64,000 nt of DNA from Sequoia sempervirens (taxonomy: Eukaryota; Streptophyta; Pinopsida; Cupressales; Cupressaceae): assembly GCA_007258455.2 (NCBI GenBank), contig VDFB02193867.1:531004751-531068750 (forward strand), read 5' to 3'. The position numbers and the translations under genes are program-made. The notes below the pieces were generated by a model. It ran no database searches. It saw nothing but the letters and a program-made list of their open reading frames with translations, and had not been told where the DNA came from. Positions 23,072-33,067 of the stretch are shown here, in pieces; the first letter of the stretch is position 1; each line of letters starts with the position of its first letter.

Positions 23072-24754
23072 TTTCCCCAAAATAATTGATCCTAGCAGTT
23101 GCAGTGTTTCAAGCCATAGATGCAGTGTAGGGACAATCAGTTGTAGTGTAGGACCAGTCAATTGCAGCGTACAAATAAATGCAAGATTCTAACTTCCTAG
23201 AACCTCAAAAAAATGTGGTGTAATGTCTGACGATTGTGATGTTCTGCTAAATAGTTATGGTGTTATTCTTTTGACCCTAATTTGATGTTCTCTAGGTTTT
23301 TTTCCATTTTTCACAAATTTAGATGTGACCATAAAACACAACAAACACTTGAAAAATAGAATTGGTTGATTTTGACTCTTTGACTTCTTGGTAAGAAAGT
23401 ATGTTTATAAGTTTTCTTCCATAAGACTTGCTTCCATCCTTGGTTCAAAAATAATACAAGCAAGCACAACCTAAGGAATAATAGGGTTTATCTAATAAAG
23501 TGGGCTTACCTCACCCCCAAGAGAGAGTGATGTTTCCCCCAAAAAAATGATCCTTACAGTTCTAGTGTTTCAAGCCACAGATGCGGTGTAGGGACAATCA
23601 GTTGCAATGTAGGACTAGTCAATTGCAACGTACAAACAAATGCACGTTTCTAGCTTCCTAGAACCTCAAAAAATTATGGTGTAATGTTTGACGATTGTGA
23701 TATTCTGCTAAATAGTTACGGGTATGTGTAGGATCATCATAGAAAAAACAAGCCCTTAAGTGGCAAAAAATTCAAAAAAATCAAAGTTAGGCAACTTGAC
23801 ATAAAAATTTGAAGAAGTTATCCATATTATTTCAAAAATATGTAAGAATAGAATCTATAGAAAATTGAATGTAGTTTCTAAACTACTAGGTTTATTTAAA
23901 AAAAAAACCTATTTGGTGAAAATTTGAAATTTCAATGTAGTAGTACTTAAATTTCAGGGAAATAATAAGTAGGTGTTTGTCTGACCACCCTAACCACAAT
24001 AAAATGATAATATTTTTTATAAGATTTTAGATATAAGTAGAGGACTCATGTCCTGATGTGATGCATATTTTTTTGTAAGTTTACAACTTTTAAAAAATAT
24101 AAAAACTTGTATGTATGACCACCTTAACTTGGTGAAAACTTCATGAAATTCATTTTTTTTTTGAATCCTATAGTATGCAAAGCATAGAATGTGATGCATG
24201 TTTCGGATTCGAAAAATGTGATACCATTGAAAGCTATAGATGTTTTTCAATCAACCTATCAATTAGGAATTTAGTCATAATTCAAATAGAAAATGAATAA
24301 TAATAATTTATTAAATTCAAAGTAAAGCATAATTTATATTGGTGGAAAGTTGAGAATCTCCTTTAAAAACCCCTTTCGTTTCATCAATTTTGGGTAAAAA
24401 AGTCTCATCAGCCACATACCCTACACATACCCATCATATCGCCACTTTTTGGCCCATCATGATCCTGCACATACCCTTATGGTGTTGTGCTTTTGACCCT
24501 AATTTGATATTCTCTAGGTTGTTTTCCATTTTTGACAAATTTAGATGTGACCATAAAACACAACAAACACTTGAAAAATAGAATTGGTTGATTTTGACTC
24601 TTTGAATTCTTGGTAAGCAAGTATGTTTGTAAGCTTTCTTCCATAAAACTTGCTTCCATCCTTGGTTCAAAAATAATACAAGCAAGCACAACCTAAGGAA
24701 TAATAGGGTTTATCTAATAAAGTGGGCTTACCTCACCCCCAAGAGAGAGTGATG
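23072..24754. repeat. 461-bp tandem duplication, one copy split by the TIR element
   Basis: Copy 1 is 23072-23532. Copy 2 is 23533-23719 continued at 24477-24754. Both run from TTTCCCC...GATCCT to AAGAGAGAGTGATG. The TIR element sits in copy 2 only, so copy 1 shows the empty site: TAGTTATGGTG without it, TAGTTAC / TTATGGTG with it. Confidence 0.85.
23720..24476. mobile_element. TIR element, copy 2 (757 bp, non-coding)
   Basis: It has the same ends as copy 1 (GGGTATGTG...CACATACCC). It is flanked by TTAC (23716-23719) and TTAT (24477-24480). The empty site in the neighbouring tandem copy reads TTAT, so the duplication is 4 bp with one later change, or 3 bp (TTA) if the boundary is moved by one base. 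The latter would suit PIF/Harbinger, but copy 1 fits only 4 bp. Superfamily left open. Confidence 0.75.
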
Positions 24755-27549
24755 TAATGCATGAATGAGAAGTGGGTGAAGCTAGAGTATGCCAAGGTCA
24801 TGTACCACCTTGACAACTCTCACCTTGAAATGAGTAACTCCAAACAAGTAACCTTGCCACCTCAACCAAGAACTAGATGTGGTAAGTAACTTCTGAGGAT
24901 GATGCTATCCCAATGCACTAACAATAGAAGATGGCCAAATAAGTATTGGTCTCTAAAACAAGAATTTTCTAATGACTTAGTGAACACCACTGGTACAATG
25001 TCAAGTGTGAGACACTAATTCCTCTAGTCAATGGGATGTGGTCTATACACCCATAACAATGTTGACACACATGGTGTATGTCATCGGATAGTGCTACTAA
25101 CTTTCTCCTTTGCACCTTTAATATAGCTTTCTTGAACACGTGCTTTGAGGTCATCCCCTTGAGGTCTCCATTAGGATGTGTCTCAAAGGTACGCCTCTCT
25201 AAAGAGATTGCTATGTGTTTCTCTTACACTCAAGATCGCATGAAGTGCGAGGAGATAGGATACACACACACCACTTTGGGATTTAACACAATGTGCAAGT
25301 GCATAAGACAAAAAACACTTGTTTATTTTAAGCACCAATTATAAATGTTCCTAATTTAGAAATCACAAACACAGAATGGAACCCTACAAGAAATTGGATT
25401 AGTAGTTTAGATTAAAAGGTCTTTTTCCCAATGATTTCCACAAGCTGCAAATCAGATATTAGTAACACCAAAAACCTTTGCCCTAATGATTACAAAAAGT
25501 AGAAAGTGAAAAACTTAGATTTATACCCTCTTTTTACTATGAAAGTCAATTGCGGTGTATAGAGGCTTAGATGTGTCATAGTAATGCATTGTAAGAATAG
25601 GAAATTGTGGTGTACAGGATTGCGACTACGACAAGTAGAAAAGTGAGTGCAACACATGGGTAAATGATTGTGGAATTCTAGGCTATGATTGTGACATAGA
25701 AACCCAAAGCTACAAAAGCACAAAGATCTGAAAAAAAGAAGCAAAATTGATGATGCAGCTGATATAAGCAACCTATTAAAATTTTAAAATGATAACCAAC
25801 AACCAAGAAAGTGATCTAAAATAACAATGATTGAAGAAAATTTATTTTTGCAAAATGTTGATGCAGAGCATCTACAAACTCAAGAGTAATAATGACCCAA
25901 AACACTAACGTGAGAAGATCAATAAACAATTCACCAAAATTCACTCCTTTCAAACTTGATTCCACTGAACTACCAATACACCAAACCATCAAAACAAGGT
26001 TCCAAACCTTTATCAGACTCAAGTACATCTTAACCATTATTATTTTGACTGAATCAAAGCAAGACACTCTCAAAAAACTCTGATTCATCAACTCTTTCAA
26101 CTTTCACAACCAAGACACTCATTTGCTTGTAGTAGTCCATCATGTCAAAAACAGGTTTTTTTCCAAAACCACTTTGAATCTCCATAAAAAAATCACATTT
26201 TTAGCAACCCATTTTGACCTTATTTAACATATCAAAAAATAGAGTGTGGTTGTTTTAGAAAGCACATTAGAATAATTGACTATCCCACGAACAAGGACTC
26301 CAATTAGGTCTAATTTGTGAAGCAAGTATCATCAAAACAACTCCACAACCTCTAATTACTATAAACAGTGCTTTATTGGGTCATAAAACCACAAAATAAA
26401 CCAACATTTGATCTCTTATACCCTTCTATAGGCCACAAAATACGAATCCTTGAATTTGGCTCTACCAAAAGAGGGTTTAATGAAAATATGCTTTCCAAAC
26501 CTAAAGACTCTTTTCCATTGCTTAAAACATGTTTGAATAAGTCTGCACAAGCTCTAGGAACTATTTCCCAACCTCCTTGAATGCACTTTCAACATATTCT
26601 ACCTTGGAGCCATGATTTTCTTGAAGAAAACTCAAAAAATATGTAAGGGTAGCAGCTACAACTCTATTTATTCACCTTCCCTGCATCAGCACACACACAC
26701 ACACATAACACTAAACAAACTAAACACACCCTTATTTAACCCATTCCACTGATCTACTAAACCTACATTGGTGGAATGGCAGATTAAACTCTTAATGGAC
26801 TCTCAAAACCCTTGTTTGAGTGTTACTAACAAATTACTATAATAGGACTCACAACAAAATTTAATCTCAATAAAAACCCTCCAATTTGAGTTTTAATGAA
26901 TTCCAAACCACTATTGTATCTAAGTCAATGAAGATCAAGGCCTAGTATTGTTGTACAGGTCGTATGAGACTGGAAATCAAGAGAGAAATTACAGAATTTG
27001 CATAACAAAGTGTTTCTTATTACAAAACTCATTTCAAGGTACAAAGTTATATCTCTTACTTACCCTTACAATGATTTCAAAGTTGTTTTCAATAGTTTTT
27101 CATAACTGCCTCTTTATTTCAACTGACCAAACCTTCCCTTTTCCCAAAGGACTCTTCATCTTCTTATTTTTTACAATTTTGCAACTTTTGCATTTGTGCA
27201 ACAAAAATGACATTTTTTTGCAATTTAACTACTTTGACCTACTAGGGACCTATAAGGGACTCAAATACATTTGAATAGGTCTTCACATGACCTTTTTTAC
27301 ATACATTCCATGGTGATAACTCAAATTTCACAAAATTTCCTATTGGAGGCATAATTTCACTAGGTGCTCCTACACCAAATGCTAATCAAATGCATCATCC
27401 TGGGTAACAATTATGGTGTAGTAAATTTTGATATGTCATGTCATACAACAATTGTGATGTATGAAGGCTTAGTTGCATCATTCTACCAATCATTTATGTC
27501 AGACTCTTGAAAAATCAAAATTTTCCTAAATTCTCAAAAAATTCAGTTA

Positions 27550-27570
27550 GTTCACATCAGGTTCACCAAA
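27550..27570 (-). promoter_or_regulatory. Element D primer-binding site
   Basis: Directly downstream of the 5' LTR on the minus strand is TTTGGTGAACCTGATGTGAA. Its TTTGG start and its position against the LTR fit a tRNA primer site for reverse transcription. I cannot assign the tRNA with certainty. Confidence 0.6.
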
Positions 27571-28593
27571 TGTAGATAGGAAAAAATTTGGGGATAATAA
27601 GCATGAATCAATAATAACAACCACAAAACTATCTAATTCAAGTAATAAAGACCCTAATCCAACATTGAAGCACAAATGAACATAGAAAAAACAATAATAC
27701 TCAATCTCTATGCCATAATTGATTCATCTCCATTTCTCTTCTCTATTTTGCTTTGTTTGTTCTCAAAATAATGTACAAGATATTTGATAAGCATGATGTT
27801 TAGTAGCAATATCTCAAGATAGCATGAATGATATGAATAGCAAAATTTCAAAGATTGTGGTTCACATCAAAATGAATTGAAGGCTTGCTTTTATAAAAAT
27901 CCTAATTTAAATGAAGGGATAGGATTGAGTGATGAGGTATCATGATCAATAGATGAGGTTAATTGAGACAAGGATAGATAAGGATGGACCAAAACTCGAG
28001 GAATTAGTCGAGATTTAGGGATTGGCTAAGAAGAAATTTAAATTAAATAATGATAGCAATTATTTAATTTAAAGGATGGAAAATGAATAATTAAATAATT
28101 AAAAATAATTATTTAATCATAGAAGGTGGGGTGTCAAAATATTAAATAATTAAAAAAATTATTTAATAAAAGGTGGGGGGAAATGATAAATAATTAAAAA
28201 TAATTATTTAGTTATAGAGAAAGGAAAGTGGTAAATAATTAAATAAATAAAATTTATTTAATTATGGGGAGAAAAGGCTAATGAATTATTAAACAATTAT
28301 TTAATTATAGAGGAAAATGGAAACAAATAATTAAATAAACAAAATTTATTTAATTAAGGATAGAAAATATAAATTAGTGATATAATTTAAATAAAATTGA
28401 CATTTATTTAAATCAATCAAAAGAGGAATAAGGATAAAACAAATTAATTAAATAATTAAGAATTGTTTAATTAATTGAAGTAAATGGCATTAGGGAATAA
28501 TTAAATAATTAAAATTATTTAATTATGCGTAGAAGAAAGTGAATTAGCGATAAAATATTGATTGCAGGCTCAGTACAATTTTCACTATCCACA
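27571..28593 (-). repeat. Element D 5' LTR (1023 bp)
   Basis: It begins TGTAGATAGG (plus-strand view) and ends CTATCCACA. It pairs with 2266-3166 and carries ~130 bp more, made of the AT-rich palindromic units ATAATTAAATAATTAAAA. On the minus strand it precedes the primer site and leader. Confidence 0.88.
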
Positions 28594-28709
28594 TATATCA
28601 TCAATTAATCAATTCATATCATATTTCTTGATTATTGGAGGTAACCCCCTCGAAGTGGTCTACTACAGTTTTATTTTTTTTATAAATATTTCTAGAAAAT
28701 ATCATAACA
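28594..28709 (+). repeat. Element A 5' LTR, right part
   Basis: It continues the LTR interrupted at 2265 and matches 54629-54742, including the phrase GATTATTGGAGGTAACCCCC and the end ATATCATAACA. Confidence 0.85.
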
Positions 28710-28711
28710 AG

Positions 28712-28723
28712 TGGTATTAGAGC
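28712..28723 (+). promoter_or_regulatory. Element A primer-binding site (tRNA-iMet type)
   Basis: TGGTATTAGAGC lies three bases after the LTR end. It differs by one base from TGGTATCAGAGC, the site complementary to initiator tRNA-Met that is used by most chromoviruses. Confidence 0.85.
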
Positions 28724-29259
28724 TACGATTTAGGCCATCATTCTTGTTACGACCATGTCTTCTAAACCAATATGAATTTTGATCTTATTATTTTTGGGAT
28801 TTTAGGTATCCCATATGTAAGTTCTAAAAAAAAATTCAGGCTTTGAAGGTACGTTTTCTAAAAGTTATTGTGATTTTAGTTTTTTCATTAATTTGCTCCA
28901 TAGGTCGTAATTCTTTGAAATTTTTCAACTTTTTTACATTTTTGGAAAGCTTATCAAAAATTAGATAAGGTTAGTTATTTGTAATTTAATATTGGAAATA
29001 AAATAAAGTCATTAATTTAGTGGTCAAAGTTTAGTCAAAATTTTCATTAATTGTCTCTATAGGCTGCAAAAAAAAATTTAATACATTTTTTGAAAAGATT
29101 ATAAAAAAATAAATAGGGCTATTTCTTTGAAATTTAATTTTAGACATAATACATATTCCTTAATTTAGTGGTCTAAGTTTGTTCCAAACTAAAACATCAA
29201 ATTCTCTCTCTCCAAATACTTTCCTACCTTCATAACGCTTAAAATAAAAATATAATTAA

Positions 29260-30340
29260 AGTCATGTCATCTTTAGGATTACATGACCTTTCTACACATA
29301 CAAAATCCAAGGATCCATTTTATTTTACACCATCTAAAATTGAGGAAATACTTCCCCAATGATATAAAACAACGATACATTTCATTAAAGATAAATTGTT
29401 TGACCCATTTGCAAAATCCTTAAATGAGGGCTTAGATAGGTTTTCGAAGAAATTATTATTAGAATTAATGTCTCAAAAAAACCACCAAAGTGGGCACAAC
29501 CCTAATAAACAAAATCAAGGGATAAGAGAACCTTTTTGAGATAAAAAATTATACCTACTAACAATAAAAATTCATAAATTTGATGGTAGAAACGTAATTT
29601 CATGGATACACCTTATAGAACAATAATTTGATCTCCACAATATACCAAATAATGCCAAGGTTGACATAGCTTTACTATATTTAAAGAATTAGGAATTACC
29701 AATGGTACAAATGGAAGATGGGTGATAAACAAGGACAAATGTTCAGTTGGAAAGAATTTAGTAAAGAACTAGCAAACTTTTATGAGAAGTCATGCATTGA
29801 AAGCTATTCTACCCAACTAAGAAATCTAAATCAATTAAGGTTTTTAGTTGAATATAATGTTGAGGATTTAAGATTATCACTTAGAGCTCCTCAGGTGACA
29901 CCTTACCAAATGTTACAATTATACATCAATGGTCTTAAGGGTGAAATTCAACATGATGTTTACTTGTTGGAACCTTATACAACTAGGATTTAGCTATGTA
30001 ACAAGTATTTCATATTGATAAAAAAAACACCACCAAAGATGAAATCATGAGAGTGACTAATAAAAATATGAAAAATGCTACTAGCAAAAACATGGACAAA
30101 TTATTTAACCTAAGAGAAATTAATAAGCTATCTCCTCACCAAGAGATTGAGAAAAGAGAAAAAGGCCTATGTTGGAATTGTGATAGAAAATGGTTGAGTC
30201 ATAATTGTTCTAATAGTGAGAAAAAGGATGAGGATGAAGAGGGAGAAGTACCTACAAAAGAATCAAACATAAAACTTAAGAATGAGGATTCAAAGAAAAA
30301 AGGAAGCACTACTATCTCCCTACATACATTGAATGGAATA
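29260..30340 (+). pseudogene. Element A gag, broken
   Basis: Gag forms the virus-like particle. From about 29570 the + strand reads KIHKFDGRNVISWIHLIEQ (Gag core), then FSWKEFSKELANFYEKS and the LQLYINGLKGEIQHDV block (29755-29955). A zinc knuckle CWNCDRKWLSHNC lies near 30170, where intact relatives have C-x2-C...GH-x4-C. Stops and frame changes occur throughout. The start near 29265 is uncertain. Confidence 0.75.
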
Positions 30341-30705
30341 AGTGCACCACAAACACTCAAAGTTTTTAGAAATATAAAAAAGAAAAAATTGAAAGTGTTA
30401 GTAGATATTGGTAGTACACATAATTTATTGATAGAAGATTAGCTAATGATCTCAATTGTTTTGTTTATTCAGTCTCTAGCTTTCAAGCCATGATAGCCAA
30501 TGGGAAACAACTATCTTGTGGTGGTAAATGCCATCATATAAAAATCTCAATGGGAAACTATCATCTAGATTCAGAAATGTTTGTTATACCTTTTAAGGGA
30601 GTAGATGTAGTTTTGGGTATGCAATGGCTTAAACAATTAAGAATAATCTATTTCAATTTTCAAGACTTATCCATGTCTTTTAGGATACATGGGAAAAAAG
30701 TATGA
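30341..30705 (+). pseudogene. Element A aspartic protease, broken
   Basis: The chromovirus protease active site is usually DTGSTHNF. Here it reads DIGSTHNLL (about 30400), with Thr changed to Ile, then a stop. The next frame holds the typical downstream blocks, MIANGKQLSCGGKC and VVLGMQWLKQL (30490-30640). The region is cut short at 30743 by element C. Confidence 0.8.
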
Positions 30706-30743
30706 ACTTTTGGGAATTAAATCACCACCATATGAAATCATTA

Positions 30744-31449
30744 TGTAACGTTCCCACCGAGAACCCTAGAGGACAAACCTAAGCAACTGAAAATGGACAA
30801 TTTTTTTTTAACATGTGAAATGTTGGACGATTGAAATTGAACAATAACTTAATTACTATCCTACATCCTCTAGGGTGCATGACTGCAATACTTATTTCCC
30901 ATTACCAAATTAATAAAACCATATAACTTAGTAATTATCAAATTCTATTCATCATTAAGCATCACATTTACTCATCACATATAATCAAAAGAACCATGAG
31001 ATACAATCATAATTGAACTTTAAAGAAAAACTGATTACACTTATTTCAATTAACATGTACATTTTCACTTGATTACATAATTCTTTACGCACATGAGATA
31101 CAACAATTCAGTTTACAATTACATTTATACAGTAATACTTCCTCAATACAAGTGAAGAGTGCTCAACATAAGATACATGATACATGATAAAGATACAATA
31201 CATTTACAAGTACAATGATCTAACTCCCAAGCGTAGATGTAGTGCAGAGATCAATGGATCAGATGAAGTCGCCACATCATGAACAAAAAGGGAACCAATG
31301 GAGAACATATCATGTTCCACCCAACCATGTGAACCCAAAGGTTCACCCCCTGTGCTAGGAGGTAACAAAGCACCCCACCAAACAGGTGAACAAGGTTTAG
31401 ACATCACAAGGCTGACATAATTCACAAACACTTAAGACGAACAACAACT
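30744..31449 (-). repeat. Element C, outer 0.7 kb of the LTR-like unit
   Basis: This is the left end of C up to the insertion point of element B. The first ~75 bp, from TGTAACGTTCCCACCGAGAA, mirror the other end of C. The rest is AT-rich with no coding sequence. It continues at 48737 beyond element B. Confidence 0.6.
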
Positions 31450-32640
31450 GTAAGCGGTAGAAGGGGAAAAACAAACTAAACTATGCATCTACGCTTCTAA
31501 ATAGGATATTGCATCTAAAACTAAATGAATTTAAACTAATTCAAACTAAAAAGCTTCAGAAATCTATCCTATTGCTCTCTAACTCTAAAGATTTCTCTAA
31601 TTTACTTAGCTCTCAGATTTGTAAGCTAATTAAACTATTAAAATGACACTTAGAGAATGAGAAATGAACTATTCTACTCTAATATGATTAAAATATGCAA
31701 ATTCTATTCTAATGGCAGCCATGATTGCAAATGCTTGATGCTTGAATGCTGTTTGATGGATGCTGAAATGCTGTTTGATGGATGCTGGAATGTTGGATGG
31801 TTTGGATACTTGAATGCTTTGGAAACCTGTAGAGTAAGATTGCATTAGTTGGGATCCTTTTCTTGTAGCCCAAGAGCTGTATTTATAGCTTTCACGGCAA
31901 CACAATTGTACAGGAAACCGGGATGAGGGGCTGTGATTTTCTCTAGAGAATCCAAAGGCATGGGATGAGAAGGAGCTGATCATGGAGATTGGTTTCTCCC
32001 CATGAAAACACCAGGCAAGAAGAGAGGGAGGATTGATGGAAGAAGATTGAGAGGACTTCCTGCAAGTTTGTCCCTGAAGCTCTTCCCGTGAATGGAAGCT
32101 GCATTAATTAGATTTAAAAAATCTAATTTTATTGGTGAGTGAATAGTGTAAATGATTTATGCATAAATTAAATATTTTTAGTTTATTTAATTTTAGCAAA
32201 AGAGGAATAAATAATTTAATAATTCAAACTATAGGGTTTGTTTTATTAAATTAAAAAGGAGAATGATAATTAAATAAAAGATTTTTAGCAATCTTTATTT
32301 AATTAAGAAGAAATGTGATTTTAAATAACACAAATTATTTAAATTGTGTATTTAATTTTAAGATAGAAGTAATAATGATAATAATTAAATAAAACAAAGT
32401 TTTTAATTTTGTTTATTTAATTAAGAGAGAAATAATACGATGAAAATGATAATGATTAAATAAAACAAAGTTTTTAATTTTGTTTATTTAATTAGGAGAG
32501 AAAAATAGAAGAATTAATAAATGAACTTAATATAAATAAATATTTCTATTTATTTACTAAGTAGAAGAATTTAAGATTAATTAATCAAATAAGTCGTATT
32601 TAATTAATTAGATTCTCCAGACCATTTTTAGGTGTCTACA
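31450..32640 (-). repeat. Element B 3' LTR (1191 bp)
   Basis: It runs from TGTAAGCGGTAGAAG to GGTGTCTACA (plus-strand view) and is ~98.7% identical by eye to 47537-48731. A minus-strand TATAAATA lies at 31880-31887. The right half holds AT-rich hairpins built on TTTATTTAATTA and its complement. Confidence 0.97.
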
Positions 32641-32654
32641 TTTTGCCCCTCTTT
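32641..32654 (-). promoter_or_regulatory. Element B polypurine tract
   Basis: Next to the 3' LTR, the minus strand reads AAAGAGGGGCAAAA. This purine run primes plus-strand DNA synthesis. Element D has CGAGGGGAAAAA at the same place. Confidence 0.85.
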
Positions 32655-32988
32655 GAAGTGATGTGTTTACGTAGTGCTTCAAATAATGATTTTGCTTCAA
32701 CTGCCAGTATTGATGAAAGGTTTTAAAGCATGCCCCAGACTTGCCCCAGATGTTGAATTTCAAAATGATAGTGATATATGCCCCCTCGGGAGATAAATTG
32801 ATGAGTTTTGGATTTTTATGATTTTTCAAAATAAAAAATTTGAATTTTTATGATGGTTTGTTGATGAATTGGTGAAGAAACAATTTATCTCCTGACTAGA
32901 TTGTCCATACATGCCCCTGTGATAGATAAGAATTAATTCTTCAGAAGGAAAAATAAATAAATCCCATAAAAATCCCCCAAAAATAGCC

Positions 32989-32996
32989 TATAAATA
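32989..32996 (+). promoter_or_regulatory. TATA box for the antisense PMD gene
   Basis: TATAAATA on the + strand lies 79 bp before the ATG at 33068, which would place a transcription start near 33020. The LTR promoter of the same element uses the same octamer on the other strand. The link to the PMD gene is inferred from position and from the exon structure that follows. Confidence 0.55.
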
Positions 32997-33067
32997 CTCA
33001 AAAGTCATTTGTGCATTTGACTTTGACAACCTTGTGATAGAGACCCTTTAGAGTATTCAGAGCTAGG

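Larger units (their letters stand above)
22364..27570 (-). other. Element D leader between 5' LTR and gag
   Basis: This long untranslated leader holds no recognisable gene. It contains a 461-bp tandem duplication (listed separately), the second TIR element copy, a short GATGATGAT run at 22735 and a short CA run at 26692. Short phrases such as GCAGTGTAG and GCGGTGTA recur (23110-23170, 25550-25620, 27415), recalling the motif arrays in the leader of element B. Confidence 0.6.
2266..28593 (-). mobile_element. Element D: decayed Tat-lineage Ty3/gypsy retrotransposon, ~26 kb
   Basis: It starts TGTAG and ends CCACA and sits inside the 5' LTR of element A. Flanking bases are CATAT (2261-2265) and TATAT (28594-28598), a 5-bp target duplication with one C-to-T change; the other LTR of A has CATAC at the same place, which supports this. 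Read on the minus strand the order is 5' LTR, primer site, long leader, gag, protease, reverse transcriptase, RNase H, second RNase H, integrase, polypurine tract, 3' LTR. The second RNase H marks the Tat lineage. gag is broken by a LINE, a TIR element and insertions X and Y. The pol frame shifts several times, so the copy is dead. Confidence 0.88.
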
